From contig DANS01000014.1 in assembly GCA_002497345.1 (NCBI GenBank), forward strand, positions 10,812-52,643: a stretch of 41,832 bases of DNA, written 5' to 3'. The notes beneath the pieces were generated by a model. That model did no database searches, was not told the origin of the DNA, and worked only from the letters and a program-made list of their open reading frames with translations. Position 1 is the first letter of the stretch; the number at the start of each line of letters is the position of its first letter. Of this stretch, positions 23,129-30,300 are shown piece after piece. Both the position numbers and the translations under genes were made by a program. Source of the stretch: Thermoproteus sp. UBA157 (GTDB lineage Archaea > Thermoproteota > Thermoprotei > Thermoproteales > Thermoproteaceae).

Positions 23129-24622
23129 CTAGAAGGTCTCCCTGGCTATATATTTTTTGAACATCTGCATCACGTAATCAACGGACGGCCTAGCTTCGGG
23201 TTTCGGCGATAGCATGGACATTATTAAGCTCGATAACCAAGCGGGTACGTCTGGCCTATACCTATCGGGAGGGGGCACCTCGTAGCCGTTGAGCACAAAG
23301 GCTTGGGGGTTGATCCCAGTGAGGCTCTCGTACATAACGCAGCCCAACGCGTAGATGTCGGATGCCTTAGAGGCCCTTTGTTCATATAGAGTTTCCGGCG
23401 CGGCATATGCAGGCGACAAATACGATGTAGCGACTGCCTTGCCCACGGCCAGCTTCGCTATCCCAAGATCGCCGATCTTGACAACGCTTCTATTCTTGTC
23501 TTTAAACATAATATTTTCTGGTTTTATATCTAGATGTATAAGATTATTTTTATGAATATCGTATAGCCCATCTATTATTTGTATAAAAATTCTATAAAAT
23601 TCATCTAATGATAGGACTCTCCTCTCGGTTAGGTACTCCCTCAACGAGCCGCCCTCCATATATTCCAGTATCATATATGGCGGGCTCTTCATGTAATCGC
23701 TCAACGACCTATACTCGGCCGACGGTATGGAGACCTCGTAGGCGCGCACCACGTGCTCGGACTGAACTTCGAGGTATCTGTTCATCTCTTGTCCGAATAT
23801 CTTTATGACATCCCAGCTAGAGGCTAGGGGATTCCCTCTATCGTCCACATATCTAAGCACCTTGGCGGCGAATCTCTGTCTGCCTGAGGAGACCTTTAGG
23901 ACGTAGCTAAATCCGCCGATTCCTACGACGTCCTCTACATAGTACTTGCCCCCTAGCCACGAATTGAGCCAGCCCACCGGCGGCGTCGGCGATCTGAAAA
24001 GTATTCGTCTGTTAAATAGAAAGAAGGCCACTAGAAATGAGAAGACATTTATAATTATAAAAATATAGCTATAACTTATATTAAAGATTAAATTTAACAT
24101 AAAATAATTAAATAAATATGATGCAAATACAAGAGGCCCGTAAACTTGTATGGGAATATCAAACACGGCAAACATGAAGCCTTGCAATATAGGTAAAGCA
24201 AAGAGATAAGGGCCTTGGACGGCCATGGATAAAAGCCCGGGTATCGCTATGTCTTTAATTTTATTGGCCTTATAATATTGATATTCATATAATTCAAATA
24301 TGATTATAGTTGTAAATATAATTATAGAATCCATTAAAATATTAATAATAGTATATTTCTCAAGTAAAAATAAGTTTACATCGAAGACCATCTTAGCGAC
24401 CACGTCCGCGTACAAAAGCAGCCTGAGCAACATATTGTATCTGCTCACGACGGCTCTTGCTAATATTATTGATAAAATTATTATATAAAAAATATCATCA
24501 ATAATATTGTTTAAAAGATATGATTGTATAAATATAATTGAGAATAAAGCAAAAGTAGGGATAGTAAACTTCGACATGGGCCTTCTGGCTTGATACGCCA
24601 ACGCTATCGCCGATAAAAGCAT
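23129..24622 (-). CDS. Membrane-embedded eukaryote-like Ser/Thr protein kinase
   Basis: 497 residues. The first about 205 form six or seven hydrophobic helices. The rest is a kinase domain at the cytoplasmic C-terminus: glycine loop GIGGFS (234-239), Lys254 in FAAKV, Glu279, HLDIKPEN (catalytic Asp365, Asn370), DLG (Asp385), APE (408-410), Asp422 and Arg478. All catalytic residues are present. HLD replaces HRD (a non-RD kinase) and DLG replaces DFG. This polytopic sensor is unlike the single-pass bacterial PknB type. It is followed by the FHA gene. Its TATA (plus strand 24643-24651) adjoins a palindrome shared with moaA. The membrane part is very AT-rich; the kinase part is mainly GC-rich, with one AT patch at 23495-23620. 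Confidence 0.93.
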   Translation of the reverse strand: MLLSAIALAYQARRPMSKFTIPTFALFSIIFIQSYLLNNIIDDIFYIIILSIILARAVVSRYNMLLRLLLYADVVAKMVFDVNLFLLEKYTIINILMDSIIIFTTIIIFELYEYQYYKANKIKDIAIPGLLSMAVQGPYLFALPILQGFMFAVFDIPIQVYGPLVFASYLFNYFMLNLIFNISYSYIFIIINVFSFLVAFFLFNRRILFRSPTPPVGWLNSWLGGKYYVEDVVGIGGFSYVLKVSSGRQRFAAKVLRYVDDRGNPLASSWDVIKIFGQEMNRYLEVQSEHVVRAYEVSIPSAEYRSLSDYMKSPPYMILEYMEGGSLREYLTERRVLSLDEFYRIFIQIIDGLYDIHKNNLIHLDIKPENIMFKDKNRSVVKIGDLGIAKLAVGKAVATSYLSPAYAAPETLYEQRASKASDIYALGCVMYESLTGINPQAFVLNGYEVPPPDRYRPDVPAWLSSLIMSMLSPKPEARPSVDYVMQMFKKYIARETF

Positions 24623-24651
24623 TTAGCGTTATCTCTTCGAGGGTCTTTAAA

Positions 24652-24674
24652 GTATACGTGTACTATACGTATAC
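24652..24674. promoter_or_regulatory. Inverted repeat between the divergent kinase and moaA promoters (operator candidate)
   Basis: The arms GTATACG (24652-24658) and CGTATAC (24668-24674) are perfect inverted repeats 9 nt apart, and TATACGT also recurs as a direct repeat 11 nt apart. The element lies between the kinase TATA (24643-24651, read leftward) and the moaA TATA (about 24673-24681), so a bound dimer would block or recruit at both promoters. Confidence 0.5.
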
Positions 24675-24703
24675 ATAAAAACCCGTATCGACACCGTTCC
24701 TTG

Positions 24704-25639
24704 GTGTTAGTAGACAGATACGGAAGACCGTTCCTGAAGCTCAGAGTTGTGGTGAACGACGTGTGCAATTTCTCGTGTATATTCTGTCATTTCGAGGGGC
24801 AGGCGAGAGGCATTGGGCATCGCCTAGACGCATCGGATTACGGCTTTTTGGTGGACGTCCTAACTAAGATAGGCGTAAAGGACTATAAATTAACGGGCGG
24901 CGAGCCGCTTCTCAGAAGCGACATAGTTGATATAGTGAAGGAGATGAACAAGCGCGACGTGGAGATATCAATGACGACAAACGGCTTCAGGTTGGCCGAG
25001 TTGGCAAAAGAGTTGGCCGTGGCCGGCCTCAAGCGCGCTAACGTGTCGTTGCACTCGGCCGATCCCGAAAAGTACTCCAAGATCGCAAGAGTTCCCAAGG
25101 AGTGGTTCAGGAAGGTGCTACGCGGCGTTGAGGCCGCCGTAAGCGTCGGCATAAGGGTTAAGCTCAACGCAGTTCTGCTGAGGGGGATAAACGACGACAA
25201 GGACTCCCTGAAATCCTTGGTCAGAACGGCCGCATCTTTCGGGGCATCTTTGCAGCTGATAGAGCTAATGCCGGTTGGCGTAGGGAGCAAGATCTTCGGA
25301 GATCTCTACACGCCCGCCGATGGCGTCGTGTCGATCTTGGAGGAGCTAGGCGCCAAGCCTGTGTATATCAGAAAGGATCTACACAACAGACCAGTATTGA
25401 GGTTGGCCGGCGTCGACGTGGAGGTGGTCAAGAACTGGAACAATCCGTATTTCTGCGCCGGCTGTACGACCATGAGGCTTACGAGCGATGGAAAGCTCAA
25501 GCCCTGTCTCTATAAGGAGCCAGTGGCGGATCTCTACGACGCTATTAAGAGGCGTGACGCAGAGGGTATCTACAACGCGGTATCCCGCGCGGTCCACATA
25601 AGGGAGCCCACCTTTAAGCTCTCCTACTCCTCGCTGTAG
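24704..25639 (+). CDS. moaA: GTP 3',8-cyclase MoaA (radical SAM, molybdopterin biosynthesis)
   Basis: About 311 residues. Converts GTP to the 3',8-cyclo precursor in the first step of molybdopterin synthesis. The radical SAM cluster motif CNFSCIFC is at about 21-28, then LTGGEPLL and SMTTNGFRL. A C-terminal second [4Fe-4S] site appears as FCAGCTTMRLTSDGKLKPCL, and ELMPVG is typical of MoaA. No ATG is near; the GTG at 24704 (or TTG at 24701) is chosen because a TATA-like ATACATAAAA lies about 25 nt upstream. The 3' end overlaps the convergent ModE-type regulator gene by 16 nt. Confidence 0.94.
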   Translation: MLVDRYGRPFLKLRVVVNDVCNFSCIFCHFEGQARGIGHRLDASDYGFLVDVLTKIGVKDYKLTGGEPLLRSDIVDIVKEMNKRDVEISMTTNGFRLAELAKELAVAGLKRANVSLHSADPEKYSKIARVPKEWFRKVLRGVEAAVSVGIRVKLNAVLLRGINDDKDSLKSLVRTAASFGASLQLIELMPVGVGSKIFGDLYTPADGVVSILEELGAKPVYIRKDLHNRPVLRLAGVDVEVVKNWNNPYFCAGCTTMRLTSDGKLKPCLYKEPVADLYDAIKRRDAEGIYNAVSRAVHIREPTFKLSYSSL

Positions 25640-26052
25640 AAGGGCAATTCCTCCTCGCCGCCCTCCTCGCCACCTGCCGTCTCACCTTTGTACTTATCAA
25701 GCGAATCTATCACCTCTTGGAACTTGCTCTCCCAAGAAGGAAGAAGCCTATTAATTTCCGCGTTCATCTCCTCGTAGTGTTTCAGCAAGAGTTGCCCAAT
25801 CTCGGTCAGCTCCGTCTTGCCCCTCTCCCGCCCACCTCTTCTAGATTGAACCAAAGGCACTTGCAATACATCCTCCAATTTCTTGAGATAAGTCCATATG
25901 AATTTATAGGAAAAACCCAATTTCCTAGCCGCAGAGGCCATCGACCCGGTTTCGTCTATAGCCTTCAAAATATCGTATATGCCCGGCCCGATTATCTGGT
26001 TTCCGTTCCACTCGACCCAGATCCTGTACTTCACCTTGACGTTATTAGGCAC
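25624..26052 (-). CDS. ModE-type (molybdate/tungstate-responsive) winged-helix regulator
   Basis: 142 residues from the GTG at 26052, chosen because a TATA-like element (plus strand 26071-26083) lies 25 nt upstream; a TTG at 26091 would extend it by 13. The protein is the LysR-like winged helix of ModE: ILKAIDETGSMASAARKLGF, YKFIWTYLKKLEDVLQVPLV, and a basic wing (SRRGGRERGKTELTEIG). It lacks the C-terminal oxyanion-binding domains of E. coli ModE and ends in a Glu-rich tail. Placement between moaA and moaC strongly suggests control of molybdopterin or metal-uptake genes. Confidence 0.85.
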   Translation of the reverse strand: MPNNVKVKYRIWVEWNGNQIIGPGIYDILKAIDETGSMASAARKLGFSYKFIWTYLKKLEDVLQVPLVQSRRGGRERGKTELTEIGQLLLKHYEEMNAEINRLLPSWESKFQEVIDSLDKYKGETAGGEEGGEEELPFYSEE

Positions 26053-26070
26053 AGAACCAGATAGACCATC

Positions 26071-26083
26071 ATTATTTACTTTA
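26071..26083. promoter_or_regulatory. Shared TATA region for the ModE-type regulator and moaC
   Basis: ATTATTTACTTTA lies 25 nt from the regulator's GTG on the minus strand and about 45 nt before the moaC ATG on the plus strand, where a GGAGG (26104-26108) follows as a possible ribosome binding site. Confidence 0.4.
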
Positions 26084-26121
26084 TGCGCCAATGCTTTTCT
26101 ACCGGAGGCGAGTACGATGCT

Positions 26122-26859
26122 ATGATGGTCGACATATCGGCCAAGGAAGACGTGTGGAGATACGCAGTGGCGTCTGCCGAGGCACGAGTGAAAGACGCGG
26201 AAAGTTGCGCGGCGGCCGCCACGGTCGCCGCTAAGCGCGCGTATCAGTACATACCGTTGCTACACCCAGTACCGATATCCGCGTCGGCTCTGTGCGAGGG
26301 CTCGAGGGTGGAGGCCAGGGCCTTAACTATGTGGAAGACCGGGGTGGAGATGGACGCGCTATTCGGCGCGTTGGTCGGCTCAATAGCTGCCGGGGCCACG
26401 TCTTTGAGGAGATTACGAGTCGATTTGAAGCTAAAAGGCGAAGGCCGCGAGTTGGAGGAGCCCCGAGGAGTCATCAAGATTTTCAGACCCGATTTGGGCT
26501 ACATAGTTAGATCGGTTGGCTACATACATCTAAGCTCAACGGAGCCCATAAGGTCCGGCCGAGTCGAGAAGGGCGATCCCATATGCGCAGCGCGAATCGT
26601 AGCGCCTCTTAACGCCAAGAGGCTTTGCGAGCTGTTGCCCACAGAATGCGTCAAACTGGAGTACGTTAACAGCAATGTGGAAATCGGCGGGGACGTCATC
26701 ACGGTTGAGGCGACGCTTAAGGCCAGGGACGTTTCGCCGAGCTTGGAGGCGTTGTTCGCAGTCGGTTCTGCGTTGTTGACCATATGGGATATGGTCAAGA
26801 AGTACGAGAAAGACGAAAAAGGGCAATACCCATATACGTATATAGAGCTAGGGCTTTAA
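26122..26859 (+). CDS. moaC: Tandem-duplicated MoaC (cyclic pyranopterin monophosphate synthase) fusion
   Basis: 245 residues from the ATG at 26122, against about 160 for normal MoaC. Repeat 1 begins MMVDISAKEDVWRYAVASAE, then has KRAYQYIPLLHPVPIS (the IPLxHP active-site His) and KTGVEMDAL (paired Glu), but lacks the usual C-terminal Asp/Lys segment. Repeat 2 starts at about SGRVEKGDPICAARIVAPLN, lacks the His (LLPTECVKLEY) and the TGVEME acids (DVSPSLEAL), but keeps ALLTIWDMVKKYEK, matching MoaC's LTIYDMCKAVDK. The halves are therefore complementary and could form one composite site per chain. It converts the MoaA product to cPMP. It overlaps the 3' end of cdd by 12 nt. Confidence 0.88.
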   Translation: MMVDISAKEDVWRYAVASAEARVKDAESCAAAATVAAKRAYQYIPLLHPVPISASALCEGSRVEARALTMWKTGVEMDALFGALVGSIAAGATSLRRLRVDLKLKGEGRELEEPRGVIKIFRPDLGYIVRSVGYIHLSSTEPIRSGRVEKGDPICAARIVAPLNAKRLCELLPTECVKLEYVNSNVEIGGDVITVEATLKARDVSPSLEALFAVGSALLTIWDMVKKYEKDEKGQYPYTYIELGL

Positions 26860-27240
26860 CGCATCGCCTCTAAATGGCGAGGGCAGAAGATCCTTCAGGT
26901 TGGCCGTTACCACCCTTCTGCCATCTGCTGTAGCCATTATTATAGTGGCGTTGGGGTTGAACTCAGCGATGACTTGCCTACACGCCCCACAAGGCGCGAC
27001 GGGCTCGTCGGACTCCGCCACGACGGCTACGGCCTCGATCTCCTTATCGCCCTCAGACACGGCCTTAAAGACGGCCACTCTCTCGGCGCATACGGTCAAG
27101 CCGAAGCTAGCGTTTTCTACATTAACGCCCGTGTATATCTTGCCGCTCCTCGTCAAGACGGCGGCCCCCACGCGGAACTTTGAATAGGGCGCGTAGGCGT
27201 TTTTCAGAGCTTCCCGGGCCGCCTCGATTAGCCTCTCCAT
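26848..27240 (-). CDS. cdd: Cytidine deaminase
   Basis: 130 residues, the size of homotetrameric cytidine deaminases in pyrimidine salvage. The zinc and catalytic residues are Cys51 and Glu53 (TVCAERVAVF) with Cys84 and Cys87 (PCGACRQVIAEF). The substrate-contact NVENASFGLT also fits. It converges with moaC (12-nt overlap) and is divergent from the glycosylase-like gene, only 27 nt between starts. Confidence 0.95.
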   Translation of the reverse strand: MERLIEAAREALKNAYAPYSKFRVGAAVLTRSGKIYTGVNVENASFGLTVCAERVAVFKAVSEGDKEIEAVAVVAESDEPVAPCGACRQVIAEFNPNATIIMATADGRRVVTANLKDLLPSPFRGDALKP

Positions 27241-27267
27241 AAAAATTTAAGGGAAAAGAAGCTTTCA

Positions 27268-28197
27268 GTGGCCGAAGCGGTGAGGGAGGCGATCGTGAAG
27301 ACAGGATTAAGCGTGGAGGACAGAGTACTCGCCACAATGCCCAAGGCCTTGAAATACACAGTTGTTCAGATAAAGTCTATAATAGAAACTTATAAGAATT
27401 CAGATATTTCAACTATTATAAATAATTTATCAAATATTAAAGATATAAATGAAATTATTAGATATATAACTATATTAGCGCATTTGGTAGCATACAGAGG
27501 GGTTAAAGCCGAGGAGGTCCTCGAGACGTTTTCGCGCGAATACGAGGAGCTCGGGCAGATCTCGGCGGGTAAGTTGCGAGTGCTTGTAGAAAAAATATTT
27601 AATAAAAAAACTGATGACATAGGTAATTTCATAAATAATATAATTAAAGTATTAAATTCTTTAGAATATAAAAAAGGTGTATATGTATGGATAGTGAAGC
27701 AGAGAAAGTTGGAAGCGTTTGAAGAGGAAGTCAGGAGATACGTCTTCCGAAACAACGGCGGGAATTCCGTCGATAGGGGGGTGAAGCTCTTTTTACGAGT
27801 GTTTATAGATAAGAACAACATTCCATTAGCATATAAAATAGCTTATAATAAACAAGAAATTAAAAAGTATAAAATTCACGGAGATTTTTACACAACGCTG
27901 GTCACTATGCGCAGCGGCGCCTTCGAGGACATAAAATCGCCAAGCGTTGATAGGCTGAAACAGAGGATAGCCAAGACGTTGGTCTGCGCCAGCCGTGGCA
28001 AACGTTGCGAGAACGTGAGGATACGCATTCGATCGATCCGCGGCTTGGTTAGATCTGTCGCGCACATAAGCGGCGATCCCGTAGCTTATGAAAGGGGGGC
28101 GTATCACATCGGCAAGAACTATTGCGCAAGGCTAAAATGCGACGAATGCCCCATAAGGAATGTCTGCAGGAGATATATCTTCGTAGACGTCAAGTAA
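27268..28197 (+). CDS. Unclassified protein with endonuclease III-like C-terminal Fe-S motif
   Basis: 309 residues, starting at a GTG about 25 nt after an AAATTTAAGG TATA-like element. The protein is largely helical. The C-terminus has four cysteines, Cys286-x4-Cys291-x2-Cys294-x5-Cys300 (CARLKCDECPIRNVC), close to the C-x6-C-x2-C-x5-C cluster loop of endonuclease III/MutY, including the CPI core. This suggests a helix-hairpin-helix DNA glycosylase relative, but I cannot locate the catalytic Lys/Asp pair with confidence. Three AT-rich islands (27370-27480, 27590-27690, 27820-27890) break the coding region. The downstream SDR gene starts 2 nt after its stop. Confidence 0.5.
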   Translation: MAEAVREAIVKTGLSVEDRVLATMPKALKYTVVQIKSIIETYKNSDISTIINNLSNIKDINEIIRYITILAHLVAYRGVKAEEVLETFSREYEELGQISAGKLRVLVEKIFNKKTDDIGNFINNIIKVLNSLEYKKGVYVWIVKQRKLEAFEEEVRRYVFRNNGGNSVDRGVKLFLRVFIDKNNIPLAYKIAYNKQEIKKYKIHGDFYTTLVTMRSGAFEDIKSPSVDRLKQRIAKTLVCASRGKRCENVRIRIRSIRGLVRSVAHISGDPVAYERGAYHIGKNYCARLKCDECPIRNVCRRYIFVDVK

Positions 28198-28199
28198 TT

Positions 28200-28982
28200 A
28201 TGTTGCTGAAGGGGAAGACGGCGATAATCACAGCAGCTAGCAGAGGCATAGGCAAGGGCGTGGCGAGAGTTCTGGCAAGAGAGGGGGCCAACTTGGTCAT
28301 AGCATCGAGGGATTCCGAGAGGCTCTCCAAAACAGCCTCAGAGATAAGGTCGGAGACGGGCGCGGAGGTAGTGCCGGTTCGAGCGGATCTGACCATAAGA
28401 GCCGACGTGGCCAAGATCGTAGAGACGGCGATCAAAGCCTTCGGCGGCATAGACGTGTTGGTGTACAACACGGGACCGCCGAAGCCCGGCGCGTTTCTCG
28501 AGCTCACAGACGACGACTGGGACTACGCGGTCAAGCTGTTGTTGATGAGCGCCATCTGGCTCACCAAGGACGCGTTGCCCCACATGATAGCCAAGAGAAA
28601 CGGCCGTATAATCTATATAACTTCGCTCACTCTTAAGAGGCCTCTTCCCAACTTGACGTTGTCCAACGTGGTGCGCTTGTCTATTGCGGGTTTGGTCAAG
28701 ACCCTGGCTTATCAGCTAGCGCCGTACAATATCTTAGTCAACGCCGTCCTTCAAGGATACGTGGAGACCGAGAGAGTGCTGGAGCTTGCAAAGGATAGAG
28801 CGGCTCGCGAGGGGAGATCGCTGGAGGAGGTGCTCAGGGCTATGGCCGGCGAGATACCGCTGGGCCGCATGGCGAAGCCGGAGGAGATCGGCGAGCTGGT
28901 GGCTTTCTTGGCCTCGGACAAAGCCAGCTATATAACCGGCTCTTTAATAGGCGTAGACGGCGGCTACGTCCAATGTATCTAG
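28200..28982 (+). CDS. Atypical short-chain dehydrogenase/reductase (BKR-like subgroup)
   Basis: 260 residues from the ATG at 28200, which matches the family N-terminus (LLKGKTAIITAASRGIGKG, a TGxxxGxG-like cofactor site). Asp62-type ADL and the NTGPPKPG loop are present, as is Ser142 (YITS). The YxxxK catalytic pair is not: the segment reads NLTLSNVVRLSIAGLVK, with Ser155 and Arg159 at those places. This substitution pattern is known in an SDR subgroup of putative beta-ketoacyl reductases lacking the usual tetrad, so it is probably not a local mutation. The substrate is unknown. It converges on glyA with a 4-nt overlap. Confidence 0.85.
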   Translation: MLLKGKTAIITAASRGIGKGVARVLAREGANLVIASRDSERLSKTASEIRSETGAEVVPVRADLTIRADVAKIVETAIKAFGGIDVLVYNTGPPKPGAFLELTDDDWDYAVKLLLMSAIWLTKDALPHMIAKRNGRIIYITSLTLKRPLPNLTLSNVVRLSIAGLVKTLAYQLAPYNILVNAVLQGYVETERVLELAKDRAAREGRSLEEVLRAMAGEIPLGRMAKPEEIGELVAFLASDKASYITGSLIGVDGGYVQCI

Positions 28983-30280
28983 AGCTTAATGCCGAGACCT
29001 CCCAACAATCTTAGCGCCAGCTCTTTGTCGGCTGCGTACCCGTAGTGTATCTCCAGGAACCGGCTCCTGAATTCCACGACCTTTTTTCGCACGTCCTCGG
29101 GCTCGCGGCCGTCCAGCAACAACTCCTTGAAGAAGCCGGCTATTTCGACCATGTCGTCCTCGCGCATGCCCCACCTAGTCGCCTCTTGGACCCCCAGCCT
29201 TATGCCGCTTGGTTTCACAGCGCTTTTGTCCCACGGCAACATGTTCTTGTTGACGATGATGTTGGCCCTCTCCAACAGCTCGGAGACCCGCTCGCCGCCT
29301 CCCAGCTTGGACACGTCGAGGGCGACTTGGTGCGTCCTCGTGAATCCCAAGTGTTCCGCCACGACCTCGAAACCGTTGGCGTGTAACGCCTCGGCGAGCG
29401 CCTTGGCGTTTCTGACTATTTGCTCAGCATATTGGGCCCCGAAATGTTTCATTTCGATCAATGTCACATAGGTGGAGGCATATCTGTGCATGTGGTAGTT
29501 CGACGTGAACACCGGGAACACGCCCTTGGATATAGACTCGTTCATCTCTCCTTCGAGCGACGACGCTATGAGCCCTCCCTGCGGTCCTGGGAAGGTCTTA
29601 TGAGTGGACGACGTGGTCACATCGGCGCCCTCTTTCAGCGGGTTCGGGAACTTGCCCCCGACTATTAAGCCAAAGACGTGCGCCGAGTCGTGTAGCAGAT
29701 AAGAGCCGACGGAATGCGCCACCTCAGCGATCTCCTTAACTGGATGGGGGAAGAGGTAGAGCGAGGCCCCCAAGACTACTATGTTCGGCCTGTTCTCCTC
29801 GATGATCCTACGCGCTTTGTCCACGTCCACGTTGAAGGCCTCAAGATCCCAAGGGAGCTCCACCACCTTGAACTTGAGGGCTTTGGGCCCGCCTACTGGG
29901 TTATGGCTTATGTGGCCGCCTGCCCTGGTGGGCAGAGAGGCTATGACGCCGCCCTCGGGCGCAAGGCCGTGGAACGCGGCGAGGTTGGCTATCGTGCCCG
30001 AGATTGGCCTAACGTCTACGTACTTAGCGCCTAGGATCTCGGCGAATTCCTTGGAGAGGGCTCCCTCCAACAGGTCCACGTATTTGGTGCCTCTGTAATA
30101 TCTGCGGCCCACCGTCCCCTCGGCGTATCGGCCCATCATGTCGTTGAGATAAACCAGCTCGGCCAAAGGCGACATGACGTTCTCAGCAGCTATTAGGTTG
30201 ACGGAAAGCTTGCGCCTCCACTCGTTGTGTTCCAGAAGCAAGTCAATCACTCTTTTGAGATCCTCCGGGTACTGGGCCAT
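28979..30280 (-). CDS. glyA: Serine hydroxymethyltransferase
   Basis: 433 residues. PLP enzyme interconverting serine and glycine with transfer of a one-carbon unit to a pterin. Diagnostic segments: LIAAENVMSP, YAEGTVGRRYYRGTKYVD, RPISGTIANLAA, LHDSAHVFGL and the PLP-lysine motif TSSTHKTFPGPQGG. It lacks some bacterial insertions, as archaeal forms do. It lies 20 nt downstream of the Mrp ATPase gene on the same strand, and a TATA-like TTAAAATAA also precedes it, so it may have its own promoter. Confidence 0.96.
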   Translation of the reverse strand: MAQYPEDLKRVIDLLLEHNEWRRKLSVNLIAAENVMSPLAELVYLNDMMGRYAEGTVGRRYYRGTKYVDLLEGALSKEFAEILGAKYVDVRPISGTIANLAAFHGLAPEGGVIASLPTRAGGHISHNPVGGPKALKFKVVELPWDLEAFNVDVDKARRIIEENRPNIVVLGASLYLFPHPVKEIAEVAHSVGSYLLHDSAHVFGLIVGGKFPNPLKEGADVTTSSTHKTFPGPQGGLIASSLEGEMNESISKGVFPVFTSNYHMHRYASTYVTLIEMKHFGAQYAEQIVRNAKALAEALHANGFEVVAEHLGFTRTHQVALDVSKLGGGERVSELLERANIIVNKNMLPWDKSAVKPSGIRLGVQEATRWGMREDDMVEIAGFFKELLLDGREPEDVRKKVVEFRSRFLEIHYGYAADKELALRLLGGLGIKL

Positions 30281-30300
30281 GGGACTAAAGCCCCATTATT

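Noticed and set aside
28122..28199. Upstream extension of the SDR frame
   Set aside because: It runs antiphase through the Cys-rich end of the preceding gene; the Rossmann fold begins right after the ATG at 28200.
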